Assembly (NCBI GenBank): GCA_000151295.1
Contig: GG745335.1
Coordinates: 41,510-73,299 of the forward strand
Reading direction: 5' to 3'
DNA length: 31,790 nt
Source: Allomyces macrogynus ATCC 38327
Lineage: Eukaryota > Blastocladiomycota > Blastocladiomycetes > Blastocladiales > Blastocladiaceae
Part shown: one piece after another, positions 10,201 through 21,545 of the stretch
Numbering within the stretch: the stretch's first letter is position 1
Layout of the letters: the number at the start of each line of letters is the position of its first letter
Position numbers and translations under genes: made by a program
The notes under the pieces: generated by a model
Databases searched by the model: none
What the model was told of the DNA's origin: nothing
What the model saw: only the letters and a program-made list of their open reading frames with translations

Positions 10201-13200
10201 ATCGGCCGCCCCACGGTCGCGCAGCCGCCGCTCTACTCGCCCACCCGAGTTGCAGGACCGGTGGACCCGGAGCCGTTCATGTCGCAGCCCGCGTTCCGGA
10301 GTGCACTGTTTTCCTTTGGGTCGCCATCGACGATCCGGTCGATCGCGCCCGTGGAGGCGGCCAAGTCGCCGCTGCTCGAACCCGCTGTGGCCGTGGAAAC
10401 TCCGAACCGGCGCGTTTCTGCAGCCGATGCGTTGGCAGGTCCGTTCGGCCAACCACTCGTCGCTGCCACGTCTGGGTATGACAGTTCGGTGCCGCCGTCC
10501 CCGACGGAGCCGACTGGGCCGACTACCCCCACGCGCGTTGCTATTGAACCAGCGTCTCGATCGCCGAGCCCCTCGCCTGCGCCCGCGTCAGCCTTTGCGG
10601 CTGCGCCCCAAATGGTACTCTTTTTGCCAAAGTTCCTTTTCATTGCGACTGTCCACTCACCTTTAGCAACACGCACCCAGGGTGTGTTCTCGTTTGCGTC
10701 GATCATGTCGAGCCGGTCGCCCACCGACGACGACCACCCGTCGCAGCAGCTCAACACGTCGACGGGCTCGCTTCACGTCCCAACCACGGCGCCGTTTGAG
10801 CGCCGGATCGCACCCGTGGCCGCCGACTATTCCAAGAACGCGACGCCCGCATTCTCGCCGCGCTCGAGTATTGTGATCCCCGACGACTGGGCCAATATGA
10901 TCAAGCCGAGCTCACCGCCGATGCCGGCACCGACGCCGTCGAAAAAGGCGAGCCCCATGATGCTCACGGAGCCCGTGTTCCCCGTGCCTTTCTCGCTGGC
11001 GCGCCGGCACGACGCCGACGACGCACCGCTCAGCCCCGAACACGGCTCGCACGAGACGAGTTTGGACTTGACGGAGAGTAGCACGGCCGACACGTCGCAC
11101 CACGACGAACCCGAGTCGTACCTGGCGCACGACATGCCCGTGTTTGACGCCGAGGATATCGTCCCTCACCCGGCGCCGGTCCCGCACGACGTGATTCAGG
11201 GGAGCGTGCCAGTGTCGCCCGAGTTTGCGCCCGTGAGTCTTGACACGCCGCCGACGTTGCCCGCCGACCCGATGGTCCGCGAACCCGTCGAGCCACTGCT
11301 GCCCGCAGACATTGTTGCCGCAGTACGACCCGGGTCGCCAGCAAACGACCTGGACCTGGCCGAGCCAGCCAACAAGAGCATGTTCATTGACTCGGTGCAG
11401 ATCGAGTCGATTGGCGACTTGAGCGGGATCGAGCAGGACGCGTCGCTCGACTACAACCAGACGCTGCTCGACATGGACCAGGTCGTCAATGTGCGCGATG
11501 AGGAGTTTGTCGGCGACTTGTCGAGCACGAGCTTGCAGATTGACGATGTGCCTGGGAACGTGCCGGAACCGCGGCCCGTGTCGCCGCCGTTGGCCGAGGA
11601 TGATGCACCCACGGCATCGAGCATGATGGTCGTTCTGGCCGAGGGTTTCCCGCTGGAACCCGCGAGTTTGGGTGACGGCAACGATGACCTACCCACCGAC
11701 GAGGACCAGACCAGCAACGCCGACTCGACCGCGTCGGTGGCCGGTTCTGAGCCGCCATTCGGGCACGACTTGCCGCCCATCACCCCCGCCGATACCGAGG
11801 GTCCCGGCCACGTCTCGTTTGATGCAGCCGTCTCACCCATCACTGCGGCTGCACCGCTCGCCGCCGATATTTCCATGCCCTTGGACGTGCCGCCGCTCAC
11901 GCTCGCTGATGACCGCGGCCACTCCGACGACAGCACCGGCCAAAAGTCGGGCAGTTTGCTGCCCGAAGGGCACCCGGCCGACCTGGCGTTTTCCGAGTCG
12001 GAGGCGGACGAGTCGGACCCGCATGTCGCGGTCGTGGAAGACTTGCTGCGTCTCGAGGACGAGGAAGCCGGCCGTGGTCACGATGATGAGGTCGAAGAGG
12101 AAGAGGGAGATGATGAAGATCCGCCGGCGTCGCGCGCGCGTCATCCGACTGCCGTGCTCAATGTCGAGGCTGCTCGTGACGAGGAAGTGACCGATGCGGA
12201 TGACGAGGAACCGACTGCCGAGCACGAAGACGAGCCGATCGCTGCGCTCGACGAAGCGGCTGCGGCCGACGTCGAGCCGGAGGCAGAGGTCTCTGAGCCG
12301 AAAACCGAAGGCGGGACCGCGGACGAGTCGGACGAGCCGGAACACGAGGCAGAGCTTCAGCCCGAACCAGCGCTGGAAGCGGAGCCGGAGCCGGCCCTGG
12401 AACCCGATACCGCCGATGAACCCCCGACCACCGACGCCAGCGGCTCGAACGAGGGCGAAGCGGCTACGGAGGCCGCTCCCCTGGATTCGGAGAGTGACGA
12501 GGATTGGAATGGCGAGCCGCCGAGGCCCATGGTAGGCTCGTACGTTATGGTCACCGAGTCCAAGTCGCGGTCGCCCTCGTCCGACGCTCGCCACGCGGCC
12601 AGCGACCAGGCGCCCACGTCAACGGTCGTGCTCCCGGCGGCCACGGACGCGTTGCCCAAGAAGCCGAGTCGCTCGCAGTCGCACTCGCCCAAGAAAAAGA
12701 AGCAGTCGTCGTTTGTGCCCGACTTCTTTTCGCGGCGCAACCGGTCCTCGAGCAAGGGCAGTCGGTCGTCGCTGTCGCCGATCAAGTCGCCAACGCGCGT
12801 CCCGTCGCCGTCCAAGTCGCCGCGTCAGCAGCCTGCTGCCGGTGGCGAGGACGACCAGAGCCTGCTCTTGCCGATTGGCGAGGACGCTGTAGATGACCTC
12901 GCTGACGTGAGCCCGCCTGCATGGGCGCCCGATGTTTTTGGCTCGGAGGCGTCCGAGAGCCTGCTTGTCGACCAGCAGCCACCGAGCGACCCAGAACCCG
13001 CCGGCCAGGACCCCGACACGGCCGTTCTGGCCGACGATCAAGCCGACGACGAGGCCGAGAGTCTCGCGAATGACGACGCCGGCTTGCCTTCGTCGCTGAT
13101 AGACTCAATTCCGGCGCCGTGGACCTCCGTGTTGCAGACTCCCGTCAAGGGCGGCTTTATGCATGGGCCGCTCACGCCAACGCACCCAGTGTTGCCCGTG

Positions 13201-14463
13201 GTCGCGCGGGCCCAGTCGCCCGAACCCTCCAGTCACGCGTCTTCCATCGATCCCGACTCACCTTGCCCGCTCCCGCGTGGCCGCACACGGACGCGGCGGT
13301 CGACGGGCCGGTCCAAGTCACGCTCGCGCTCCCGGTCGACTGGGCGGAACGCGTCGACGACACCGATGAACCTCGATGAGAACCCTTTCCTCGACGAGTC
13401 GTCGCTCGCGGCGCTTGGAGAGGCGCCGAGTGACGGCGACAACTTGCTCGACCAGCAGCCGCCCGAGTGGCTCGCGGACGCTGATGAGCCGGGGATTACG
13501 GACAGCGAAGGGGCCGAGGTCAGCGATGCGAGTGGGGTCGTGGGGGTGGAAGACGAGCCGACGCTCGATTTCGCCGACGAGCCGTACTTGGAAGCTGGCG
13601 AAGATGCGGGGGATGGTTTTGGTGCAGCCGAAGATATCGTGGACGACAATGTCGAGCCTGCCGTCGACGAGCGCGAATTGGGGTCGGGCAGCAATGTCGC
13701 GTCCTCTGCGCCGTCCGAGGAAGCGTGCCTCGATTCGGCCAACAAGGACGTTGCAGCACCTGGTTTTGCCGGCGACGACGAGAACGGGGATCACGCAGGT
13801 GGCGACGGCTCGGGTGATGCCGAGGACGGCGGTGATTTCGCTACCGACACGACTGGCCATGACGAGGCAGAGCAGCAGCAAGATGCCGGCCCTGATGAGG
13901 ATGTGCTGGAGCTTGCAACCGACGCGGCAAACGCAGAACCCGCCGAATTGCCCGCCGATTCCGAAGAGCTTGTCGCGGCCGAGTTGGATAACGAGGAGCT
14001 CGACGAGCCGGTCACATCGACGGGCCAGGATGATCTGACGTCGTCGGGCCAGGACGACCTGACCACCACGACGGGCTTGACGCTGACCGACGAGGAAGGG
14101 TCGAGCGGCAGCGAGGACGAGGACGAGGACGACGGCGACTCCTCGTCGTCGGACCGCGACGACAAGGACTCGGACTCCGAATCCGACCATGACGCGGACA
14201 CGGCCCTGGCGCGTCTCCGCGGCTCGTTGCCGTCGCGGTCCGGGTCGCCATACAACTTGGACGCAGTCGATGCAAAGTACTTGACCGAATCCATGTTCCC
14301 GGACTCGGCGCCGAGCTCTCCGCTCGTGGGCCAAGGTAGTAGCAGTCGGTCAGCTCAGTCAACGCCCTCCAAGAACAAGAGCAAGTCCAAGAAGAGTAAG
14401 AAAAGCTCGGGTAGCCGCAGTCATGGCCGCAGTGGGCGTGGGCGCGGCGGGAAGCGGCGTTGA
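7202..14463 (+). CDS. Giant unrecognised protein: helical N-terminus, disordered tail
   Basis: Exons 7202-7467, 7545-10614 and 10681-14463 give about 2,372 residues. Intron 1 is 77 nt (GTAGAA...GACAG). Intron 2 (66 nt, GTACTC...CCCAG) is inferred: it is open and in phase, but its hydrophobic translation (LFLPKFLFIATV) is foreign to the Ser/Pro-rich surroundings. Residues 1-575 look all-helical; residues about 35-90 have a TPR-like look (LLSEFDDAHALLDQL, EGQGRFDEALQAY). The rest is low-complexity: Ser/Pro/Thr-rich with a few FSFG and FFGG, acidic at about 1570-1700 and 2254-2286, basic RS/KKKK segments near 1770-1830 and 1978-2003, and a Lys/Ser/Gly/Arg C-terminus. A nuclear role would fit the basic tracts. 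I do not recognise the family; an ELYS-like nucleoporin is a weak guess. Confidence 0.7.
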
Positions 14464-15229
14464 TGCGTTAATTTCATTTATTGTTGCCCCACGAACGGTG
14501 CCAAAAAATGTAATTCTATTTGGTTCGTGAGCGGTTCACGAAATCACACAAAAACATGGCCAGCACTTGCAACGAACACAGCGAGATCTGGACGGCAAAC
14601 CACGAGCGGGTGAAGCAGTACGTGTGCCAGGCTGTCGATGCTTGTCAAGGGCATGCAGATTTTGGCCGACGTGACCACGATCAACATGGACACAGTGATG
14701 TGCGCGTGTGCCTTGCCATCAAGCTGAGCCCTCTGATGCGGTCCACGATGCGTCTTGGAACGGCGGCGATCTGAACGAGCGCCGACCACCGTCAGTCTGT
14801 TTGATCGATATGTTGGGGGTTTCGGGCCTGATCTTTGCCGTCGTTTGGTGTGAGCAACGAACCGACAGTACCATCACAGAAACGAGGACTCAGAGCGCGC
14901 AAACCATTGAAGTGATCGAAGTGATCGAAGTTAAGAGGGAAAATACAGTTACATGAGCAAGAATGGGCCAGCCTTCCTTCCAAACTTCGATTCAACCCCA
15001 TCTCGGCTGTTGTCCATAGGCAGCCTACCTCATTTATCCTCAACAATGGGATCACCAGAAAATCGGTGCCTCTCAAGCTTCTCTTCCTCCGCTTTCGTGT
15101 CGCCCGTCTCCTTGTGCTGATCAACGCGTTCACGGATCTATGAAGCAGTCGACCCACCCTCTCCCTGCACTCTCCTCTCTTCAAACAACGGCCAGTTATT
15201 TCGTCTTGTTTCGCCGTCCTGCAAGCACC
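14464..15229. other. Intergenic with a decayed coding fragment
   Basis: Just after the giant gene's stop is a 7-bp hairpin (14524-14530 with 14536-14542). At about 14600-14730 a stretch resembles 15290-15420: both contain TTGGCCGACGTGAC and translate as LADVTTINMD and LADVTAVNKE. Frames here are short and interrupted. At 14911-14933 GAAGTGATC is tandemly repeated. No intact gene was seen. Confidence 0.35.
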
Positions 15230-15551
15230 ATGACATACCAGTCCCAGCTCGTAGCCAAGGCCGTGCTTGCTGCCCTCGGCCGGCAAAGTGTCGACGCGTG
15301 CGGTCGCAGTTGCTGCGTGCCAGGCTGAGGGCCGCCTCTTGGCCGACGTGACGGCCGTCAACAAGGAACAGCTGCTCACGCTCGTGCGTGCGAGCCCGGC
15401 CATCAACATGAACCCGTTCGACGGCGTCACGGTTGCGTCGCGGTATGGCAACTCGTTTGCCAGCGTCGGGATACAGATGCTGTTCATGCCACAGCTCAGC
15501 ATGGTCGCACTGGTGTTCAAGCCCGTCTACCAGCTCTGTGCTCTGCCATGA
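15230..15551 (+). pseudogene. Unrecognised small ORF, possibly broken
   Basis: From ATG 15230 the frame reads TYQSQLVAKAVLAALGRQS, then meets TGA. One base shift away a longer frame reads EGRLLADVTAVNKEQLLTLV, NMNPFDGVTVASRYGNSF and a hydrophobic MLFMPQLSMVALVFKPVYQL to the stop at 15551. The two halves join as one plausible protein only with a frameshift or an intron I cannot place. A related fragment lies at about 14600-14730. I do not recognise the family; it may be a decayed duplicate. Confidence 0.3.
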
Positions 15552-16322
15552 GCAGCCGGCTGCGCGTGGCTCGTGCTCGTCGCAGAGCTCATTGCTGTTA
15601 TTGGTTCTTGTCAGCCGTCACTGTCGTTGTGTTGCTTTCACGGAATGGATCTTGGTTATTGCAATGGGCATTTTTTTTTACGCTGCCATTCGCTCACCTG
15701 TCCACCTGTCATCATTCAATTTCTGTAACCGTCTGACCCTTCCTGGCAGATACTCTCCCTCCTTCGTCTTTTGCCACTCCCGTCCTCCGCTCACCCTCTT
15801 CAAGTGGCCACCAATGCCCATTCCACTTCATGGCTGCAATATTGTCTTTTTGTCCCTGGCCCGCTTGCTGCTAGAATTCGTCACCACCCGTGCCTAGCAC
15901 AACAGCGATGCAAGTACCGTAATGCATGGCAAATTGTCCAAACCCACAGTCATGAGCAAAAACGACCTGGTGCTGACCAAGAGTATGTTTGCCGTCTTTC
16001 CTGGGCGAAAAGGAGCACGATAAAGTACGCCAAGATCTGTTTGCACCATCGATGCCCGAACTCGCGACCTGGCCAAACTGCACGGCGCTAAATGGGTGAA
16101 GAGAGGGAGCGTGTCGATTGCACGCAATCGCTGCAGCAATACTTGCTTGTGATGCAGTGAGCGTCTGCTGGAATCAACTCGGCGGCTTCAAAGAATGCGA
16201 TTGAATTTGTTTGCTTCAGTGGTCGACTTTCCCGCGCGCCCTTCAGGCGGGAAATGGACAGAAAGATCGAAGGACGATCAAAACTGTTTTTCTATTTGTA
16301 CACCGTTGACAACCTTCAATCC
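15552..16322. other. Intergenic, nothing recognised
   Basis: About 770 bases of lower GC than the genes, with a run of nine T at 15671-15679. Open frames are short and have no family features. It lies downstream of DCTN4 and of the small ORF. Confidence 0.5.
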
Positions 16323-18278
16323 CTACTTGACCTCGTTGGTCGTGACGCTTCCGGCATTGATGGTCACAACAAGACTCATTTCATGGAGATCCGGGCGCCC
16401 AGGCGGCGACGACCGCATCCCCGTGGACGCTGACCGGGCTCCAAGCCCACCCGGGCTCAGGGCACCACCGATCCCGAGCCCCGCGAGCGACGGCGAGCTG
16501 CCACTACCCCCCACGCGGTTTGACCCAATCCGGCGCACGCTCAACGGACTCGCTGCCGGCGACTCGTCACCCCCACCCGACCCCCCAACGGCGCGCGAGA
16601 ACGCGTAATTCACAACGAGCTGGAACTCGACGGGGGACCCGAACCCGCCGCGCGGCGTGACGTGCACTTCGACGACGACCGAGTTGCCCTTGACTTGCAC
16701 GACGCCGTGCAATGTCGGGTTCGCAAACGCCAATTCCTCGTCCTCGGACCCGCCGACAAGCAAGGAATTATCGTACTCTTGCATGGCGTTGTAGGCCGGG
16801 ACCGAGAATTGCGGCACGACCAAGTGCACCGAGGCCGTAAGCGAGTCGAGTGCGATCAGGGACACTTGCAGGTCTTCTTCGAGTGGATTCGTGAATCGCA
16901 ACAGGAGCGTGGCCGGGTAACCCGTGCGGATCATGGGCAGCGGATGCGTGAGGGAGATGTTGGGCAAGTGCGCGAGCGCAACGTGCTTGATCTTGAATTG
17001 CGTGGCCTGCGCCTTGGGTTCGGGCTTGATGAGCTGCTTGTTGCACTTGCCGCACCGCTTGGCGAGCTTGGCACGGAGGTGCGTGCGCAGGGGGAGAAGG
17101 CGCTCGAGAACGCTATAGCGCAAGAAGGATGAGTTGACGTGCGGGTGGAACTGGATGCGAATCGACAAGGAAGAGCGTACTCGCAAAGCGGTTGGTTGAG
17201 CCGTTGTTGCAGCGTCGGGACTGCGGGAGTAACGGCGGTAATGAGTTTCGAACCGCAGAGTGCCATGGATCGAGCCCAAGCAAGACGCACTCTCTTCGAC
17301 GAACTGCAAATGGCGCATCTTCTCGACCCGTCGGTCGTCGCGACTGTCATTGTAGGGCCTTTGCGGCGTGTAGGGCTCGGCGTCGGTCCCTTGCTTACCA
17401 CCGACTCCACCATGTGGCCCTGCGCCAGGTCCGGCACCACCGGGCCCCTTGCCGAGTAATGGCGACCCGCGCACGTCGGCAACGGCCTTCATGGCGCGTG
17501 ACGGCAGCTGGGCCAAATGGCGCTGAATCGAATTATAGGACGGCGAGAGGAGCGACAAGTGCGGCGACGAGATGCGGGACGTCGACGTCGGCGCGCGCGC
17601 GCGCGCCTGCAAAAGGCCCTCATAGTGTGTTTTCAAGGCAGCAAATTCGCGCGCGTAGCTGGACCCTTCCTCGCGCTTGAGCAAAACACCGCCGAGGCCC
17701 GTGGCGCGTTCAAAGACGATGCCCGTGTCGCGCGAGTCCCACCGGCACAGACCGCACTGCAGAAAGTGGCGCACGGGTGGAGCGGCCGGTGCGCCACTGA
17801 GCGACGCCGAGGACATGCTGGGCGAGGTTGGGCCTGGGGATCCGGCTCGGCCAGCGAGACCGGGCGATGCGGACCGACCAGCGAGGCCGGCGAGCCCAGG
17901 TGATGTAAAGGCCATGGCACCCGAACCTGGAATCGCTGTTCTGACGGAGGGCGGGGACCCGGGGGTGCCCGCGCGCGACATTTGCGGTGACGCGGGCGAT
18001 TCGGTCCCCGGTGGGGCGGGTTCGGCCATAACGGAGAGCGAGCTGCGGCAAACGGGGCATTCGAAGCAGTTGCGCGCACAGCGGTTGCGCTCGTTCTTGA
18101 CCGACGACGACGGCACCTCGAATAGGCACAGCGGGCAGTAGTAGCAAGCCGTCTCGTGCGTGACGCAGCGCGCACAGCGCGTGGCGACGCAGTCGCGGCA
18201 GAAGAGCAGCGAGGTGATGGGAGCGACGGTCTGCGAGCAGCTGCACGCGTAGGCGACCGAGGGTGGCGCAAAGTCCAT
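16323..18278 (-). CDS. DCTN4: Dynactin subunit 4 (p62)
   Basis: Exons 18278-17291, 17220-17181 and 17112-16323 give 605 residues. The N-terminus holds the zinc-binding cysteine array of dynactin p62: CSCSQ, FCRDC, CARC, YYCPLC, then NRCARNCFECPVC, and later LQCGLCRWDS. Gly/Pro/Ser-rich linkers follow. The 40-nt middle exon gives IPTLQQRLNQPLCD, joined to VLERLLPLRTHLRAKLAKRC and a further zinc-type CGKCNKQL, then FKIKHVALAHLPNISL, a beta-rich C-terminal domain. Introns are 70 nt (GTGCGT...CGCAG) and 68 nt (GTACGC...CTATAG). Unspliced, the frame stays open, which would hide the short exon. p62 belongs to the pointed-end complex of dynactin, which links dynein to cargo. Head-to-head with LAS1. 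Confidence 0.92.
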   Translation of the reverse strand: MDFAPPSVAYACSCSQTVAPITSLLFCRDCVATRCARCVTHETACYYCPLCLFEVPSSSVKNERNRCARNCFECPVCRSSLSVMAEPAPPGTESPASPQMSRAGTPGSPPSVRTAIPGSGAMAFTSPGLAGLAGRSASPGLAGRAGSPGPTSPSMSSASLSGAPAAPPVRHFLQCGLCRWDSRDTGIVFERATGLGGVLLKREEGSSYAREFAALKTHYEGLLQARARAPTSTSRISSPHLSLLSPSYNSIQRHLAQLPSRAMKAVADVRGSPLLGKGPGGAGPGAGPHGGVGGKQGTDAEPYTPQRPYNDSRDDRRVEKMRHLQFVEESASCLGSIHGTLRFETHYRRYSRSPDAATTAQPTALRVRSSLSIRIQFHPHVNSSFLRYSVLERLLPLRTHLRAKLAKRCGKCNKQLIKPEPKAQATQFKIKHVALAHLPNISLTHPLPMIRTGYPATLLLRFTNPLEEDLQVSLIALDSLTASVHLVVPQFSVPAYNAMQEYDNSLLVGGSEDEELAFANPTLHGVVQVKGNSVVVEVHVTPRGGFGSPVEFQLVVNYAFSRAVGGSGGGDESPAASPLSVRRIGSNRVGGSGSSPSLAGLGIGGALSPGGLGARSASTGMRSSPPGRPDLHEMSLVVTINAGSVTTNEVK

Positions 18279-18779
18279 CGTGGGCAGTGGTTGAGCGGTC
18301 TTGTCGAGCTTGGCGTGGCGGAATCGTGGTACGGGCGCGGGAGCTGTTCGACTGTGGGCAGATGCTGCGCGCTCGGGTGTTCGTGACGACGTGAACGGTG
18401 CAATCTTTATGTTGTCGACGGTGTTGGTGGGTCCGTGAGGTTCGCGGCACGCCCCAGACGGCAACGTCAACGACGCGGCGCAGGCGACCCGACCTGGCCA
18501 CGGACGGCGCATGGCAACGGCGCGCCGGCGCGGCAGCACATCACATGCACGCTCATGACGCTGTCGACACATCGCGCCGTCGTCGCGTCGAGCAGCAGCA
18601 CGCTCGGCGCGCCAACCCGCCGACCATCCACGACGACGAGCAGCCAGCAGCAATACTTCCATCGAGCGCAGTGATCAAGATCGGGATCCACACTGTCCAC
18701 CCTGCGAGAACTCGCCAGCCCGCCCATCGACTGATCGACATCAAGCTCAACTCACCAACCTCGACCGCCTTCGCACAAA
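18279..18779. promoter_or_regulatory. Bidirectional intergenic region DCTN4 / LAS1
   Basis: Five hundred bases between divergent start codons, GC-rich, without a TATA box or clear repeat. The frames open here on both strands are arginine-rich shadows. Confidence 0.4.
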
Positions 18780-20793
18780 ATGGCACCCCCCGCGAGCGTC
18801 GCTGCACGCCTCGCCCGCATCATCCCCTGGGTCGACGACAACGAGTGGGATAACGTCCACCAGTGGCTCTTCGCCGATGACCCCAACGACCGCCAGCGTG
18901 GCGTCGAACGCGTAGGTGATCGCACCCTCCCTCCACTGCGAACCTGCTCGTCTTTGTCATGAGTTGGTAATCGATTTGTTCGCTAGGTCCACGCGTGGAT
19001 GAGCCGCGGGCGCGTCCCGCACTCGATCCAGGCCACGGCAAACATGGTCGAGATTGCGCTTCGACACGAAGCTGGCGCCCTGACCGAGTCGGAACTGCGA
19101 GCCCTCTACTCGCTCGCCGTGATCCGGTGCGTTTGATACCCGCGCCTGCCGCGTCCCAACCTTCTCCACTAGCTCACGTCGCTGTCCTCGTCGAATAGAT
19201 TCATCAACGGCAACGTTGACTCGTCGCAACGCCGCCACTACGCACAATCCGTCTCGACGCTCGCAAACGAGCTAAGCATCCCGCTCTGGCTCGTCGATTT
19301 GCGTCACCAGGCCACGCACGACACGCTCCCGGCCCTCGTCGTGCTCATGCAGGCCCGCGAAACCATTCTCGCCTGGCTCCGCGGCCACTACTGGCTACGC
19401 CAGCGGAATGTGCTCGCCGAGACACGCAACGAGCTTCTCGGCCATCTCAAGGTCTTCCGCAAGGCCCGCAAGGATGAACTGCGATCGTCCCTCTCGGCCG
19501 CGGCCATGCGCCAGCGCGACTCGGAGCCCGCGTCGAGTGCCGCGGTCGCACGCATCCTCAACGAGACACTCGCGGGTGACGCAACGACCGTTGTGCAAGT
19601 CCTGATCCCGGCCTTGGTCGCACCCGGCGCGCTTGTCCCGACCCTCGAACGCGCGCGCGCCTCGTTCCCAGGCGATCTGTCCTCCAAGCAGTTTGAGCTG
19701 TGGATGCCGCTGCTCACAGCCGTCCAGACGGCGCATCCGTGCTTGTACGAGGAGCTCTTGTTTGCGCTCACCGACCGTATCGCGCAGGCTGGTCGCGTGC
19801 TCGACGGCGACCAGCCATCCCGCGAGAGCGGCGACGCCGACGCATGGACGCCGTCCTACTTTGCGTCGATTCACTCGTGGATAAAGTACTTGCTCAAGAT
19901 TGTCGAGGTCGACGGGTGGTGGGCCTCGCAGGTCACGACGTCGTTGCCCGCGACGCTTTGGGTCGAGTCGCTGTTGCTCACGCCGAGTATCTAGTGCGTT
20001 GCTTCATCTATGTTTGCTTTTTTCAGTCCACCGCATGTGACCACCCCATTTCGGCCTTCAATAGTTCCATGTCGATTGTCGATGTCCTCGTGCGCGACCA
20101 TTTCATCCCGGCCGCGCCGATCCGCCCGCTCCTGGACGCCTGGCGCGCCGCCAACCCCCGGCCCACCAAATCGCGCAAGGTCCGTCCGCGCGCCACGAGT
20201 CTCCCTAGCGCTTGACGACCTTGATCCTAACACCTTGTCTTTCCGCCCAGACCCCAACCCCACCCCCACTTCCCTCGCCGCAAACTCTGCACCACGACCT
20301 CCACACCCTCGAGATGCGCCGCGCCAAGCTGACCGAGTTGCGCAAGCGCCGGCAGGCCGTGGCTCTCGCGCCGCCGGGGAAATCGGTCTCGTCGACGACG
20401 CCGCGGACGGGCTGGCGCCGTGCCAACAGCGAGTACTCGGCGTATCGCCCCGACGGCGTTCCGATTGGCCTGTTGCCTTCCGGCCAGCCGTCGAGTTTGG
20501 ACTGGACGCCGCCGCCGCCCGTGCCGTTGTTGGATGTGGACCACGTGAGCGAAGTGGACGCAGCGTCAGCGGGTGGGCATGAGTCGCGGGACGAAGCGGA
20601 GGGAGACCACGACGCTGTCATGGGCGATGGAGATGAGGACGAGGTCGAGGTCGATGTGGAAGGGGTGGAGGATGATGAGCGGCGATCCGACAGCCAGTCG
20701 GGCGAGTCCGACGACAACGACCTTCTGGACGTGGACGGATTGGGCATCAACGGACCGAGCGTCGATTGGCACAAAGAAATACAGGTTCTCTAG
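18780..20793 (+). CDS. LAS1: Las1 pre-rRNA processing endonuclease
   Basis: Five exons (18780-18911, 18987-19126, 19199-19993, 20065-20179, 20251-20793) give 574 residues. The N-terminal HEPN domain shows IIPWVDDNEWDNVHQWLF, then AWMSRGRVPHSI, LYSLAVIRFINGNVDSSQ across an intron, and LWLVDLRHQATHDTLPALV. This last carries the catalytic R126-x4-H131 that cuts ITS2 in the Las1-Grc3 complex in the nucleolus. The middle is helical. The C-terminus has an acidic tail and a GWRRANSEY...PIGLLPSG motif like the conserved Las1 tail. Introns are 71-75 nt with donors GTAGGT, GTGCGT, GTGCGT and GTCCGT. Without splicing the third exon ends in TAG at 19992, hiding the C-terminal third. Exon 4's acceptor was chosen at 20064, since the alternative leaves a 33-nt intron. 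Confidence 0.93.
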
Positions 20794-20962
20794 CCTCCCG
20801 TGCGAACAATTCAATGTTGGTCTACCCACGAGATATATTACAGGAATCCACCCTCTTCGGCAGAGAACCGCACGACCGGGAAAAGGGAAACCGTGGGACG
20901 GGTAGAGCGCGTGTGCAAACACGAGACGGATTTCGATGAAGGGACACGGGTCATTCATCAAG

Positions 20963-21545
20963 TTACGAGAGCAGGTCGGCCAGCTGGTCGACGGCAGCGT
21001 TCAAGTGCGCATTGGTCATTTCAGCAACGCGCTGCTGCTCATCGTGAGCGGCCTGCACAGCGAGATTGCGTTGTCGCAGCTCCTCCTTGGAGATGCCCTT
21101 TTTCGAGCCCGTCGGCGTCGTCGTTCCTGCAGGCTATATCGTACGCCATGTCAGTCAACCGAACCGATCATGAAATCAAATCAAGCAGGTCGCTCTGTAC
21201 CTTGGCCACGACTGTCAAATGTTCCCTGATCAGCGCCGTAAACACCGAGTCTAGGGCCTGAGGCGTCCCTGCACATGCGCGACCGCGACGAGAGCCGCGA
21301 TGCGGGGGGCTGCTCGCCGGCGAGTCGGACGACGCGCCCTTGATGCTCAGCCTGCTGCCGGGCTTGGTGGTCGCCGTGGATTTGCCGGGCGTGGCTCCTG
21401 CGAGCGCAAGCGTCTTGTGCAGTTGCGACTTGGCGGGAGCGGCCGAGCAGGGCCGGGTCGGCGTGGTGCGTGCTACCGGGCGGGCCCGGATGGGCTTGGT
21501 TTCGATTTAGCGAGGGCGGTGATGCGGCTTGTCGTTAAGCTCTAC
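20963..21545 (-). CDS. Small intron-containing protein with C-terminal helix, unknown
   Basis: The last exon (21133-20963) reads PAGTTTPTGSKKGISKEEL, then RQRNLAVQAAHDEQQRVAEM and THLN-type heptads to the stop, a likely coiled coil. A 67-nt intron (GTACAG...GATATAG) joins it in phase to exon 21494-21201, which is Pro/Thr/Ser-rich and ends TPQALDSVFTALIREHLTVV. A further 51-nt intron (21545-21495, GTAGAG...CCAAG) is less sure and would connect upstream to AKKTSPARSQ. No ATG lies in these exons, so the start is in an exon further up, toward 21700. I do not recognise the family. It is convergent with LAS1 and divergent from GAA1. Confidence 0.5.

Noticed and set aside
11833..14334. Long minus-strand frames opposite the giant gene (250-338 codons)
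   Set aside because: They lie fully antisense to a better frame, are arginine- or serine-rich, and arise from GC-rich third positions.
14792..15520. Minus-strand 242-codon frame
   Set aside because: No motif or domain; partly antisense to the LADVT-type fragment, and its composition is that of noncoding DNA.
16323..18662. Single 779-codon DCTN4 frame starting at 18662
   Set aside because: The first 128 codons lie before the conserved MDFAPP start, and the frame runs through two introns that must be removed to restore LQQRL...LERLLPLR.
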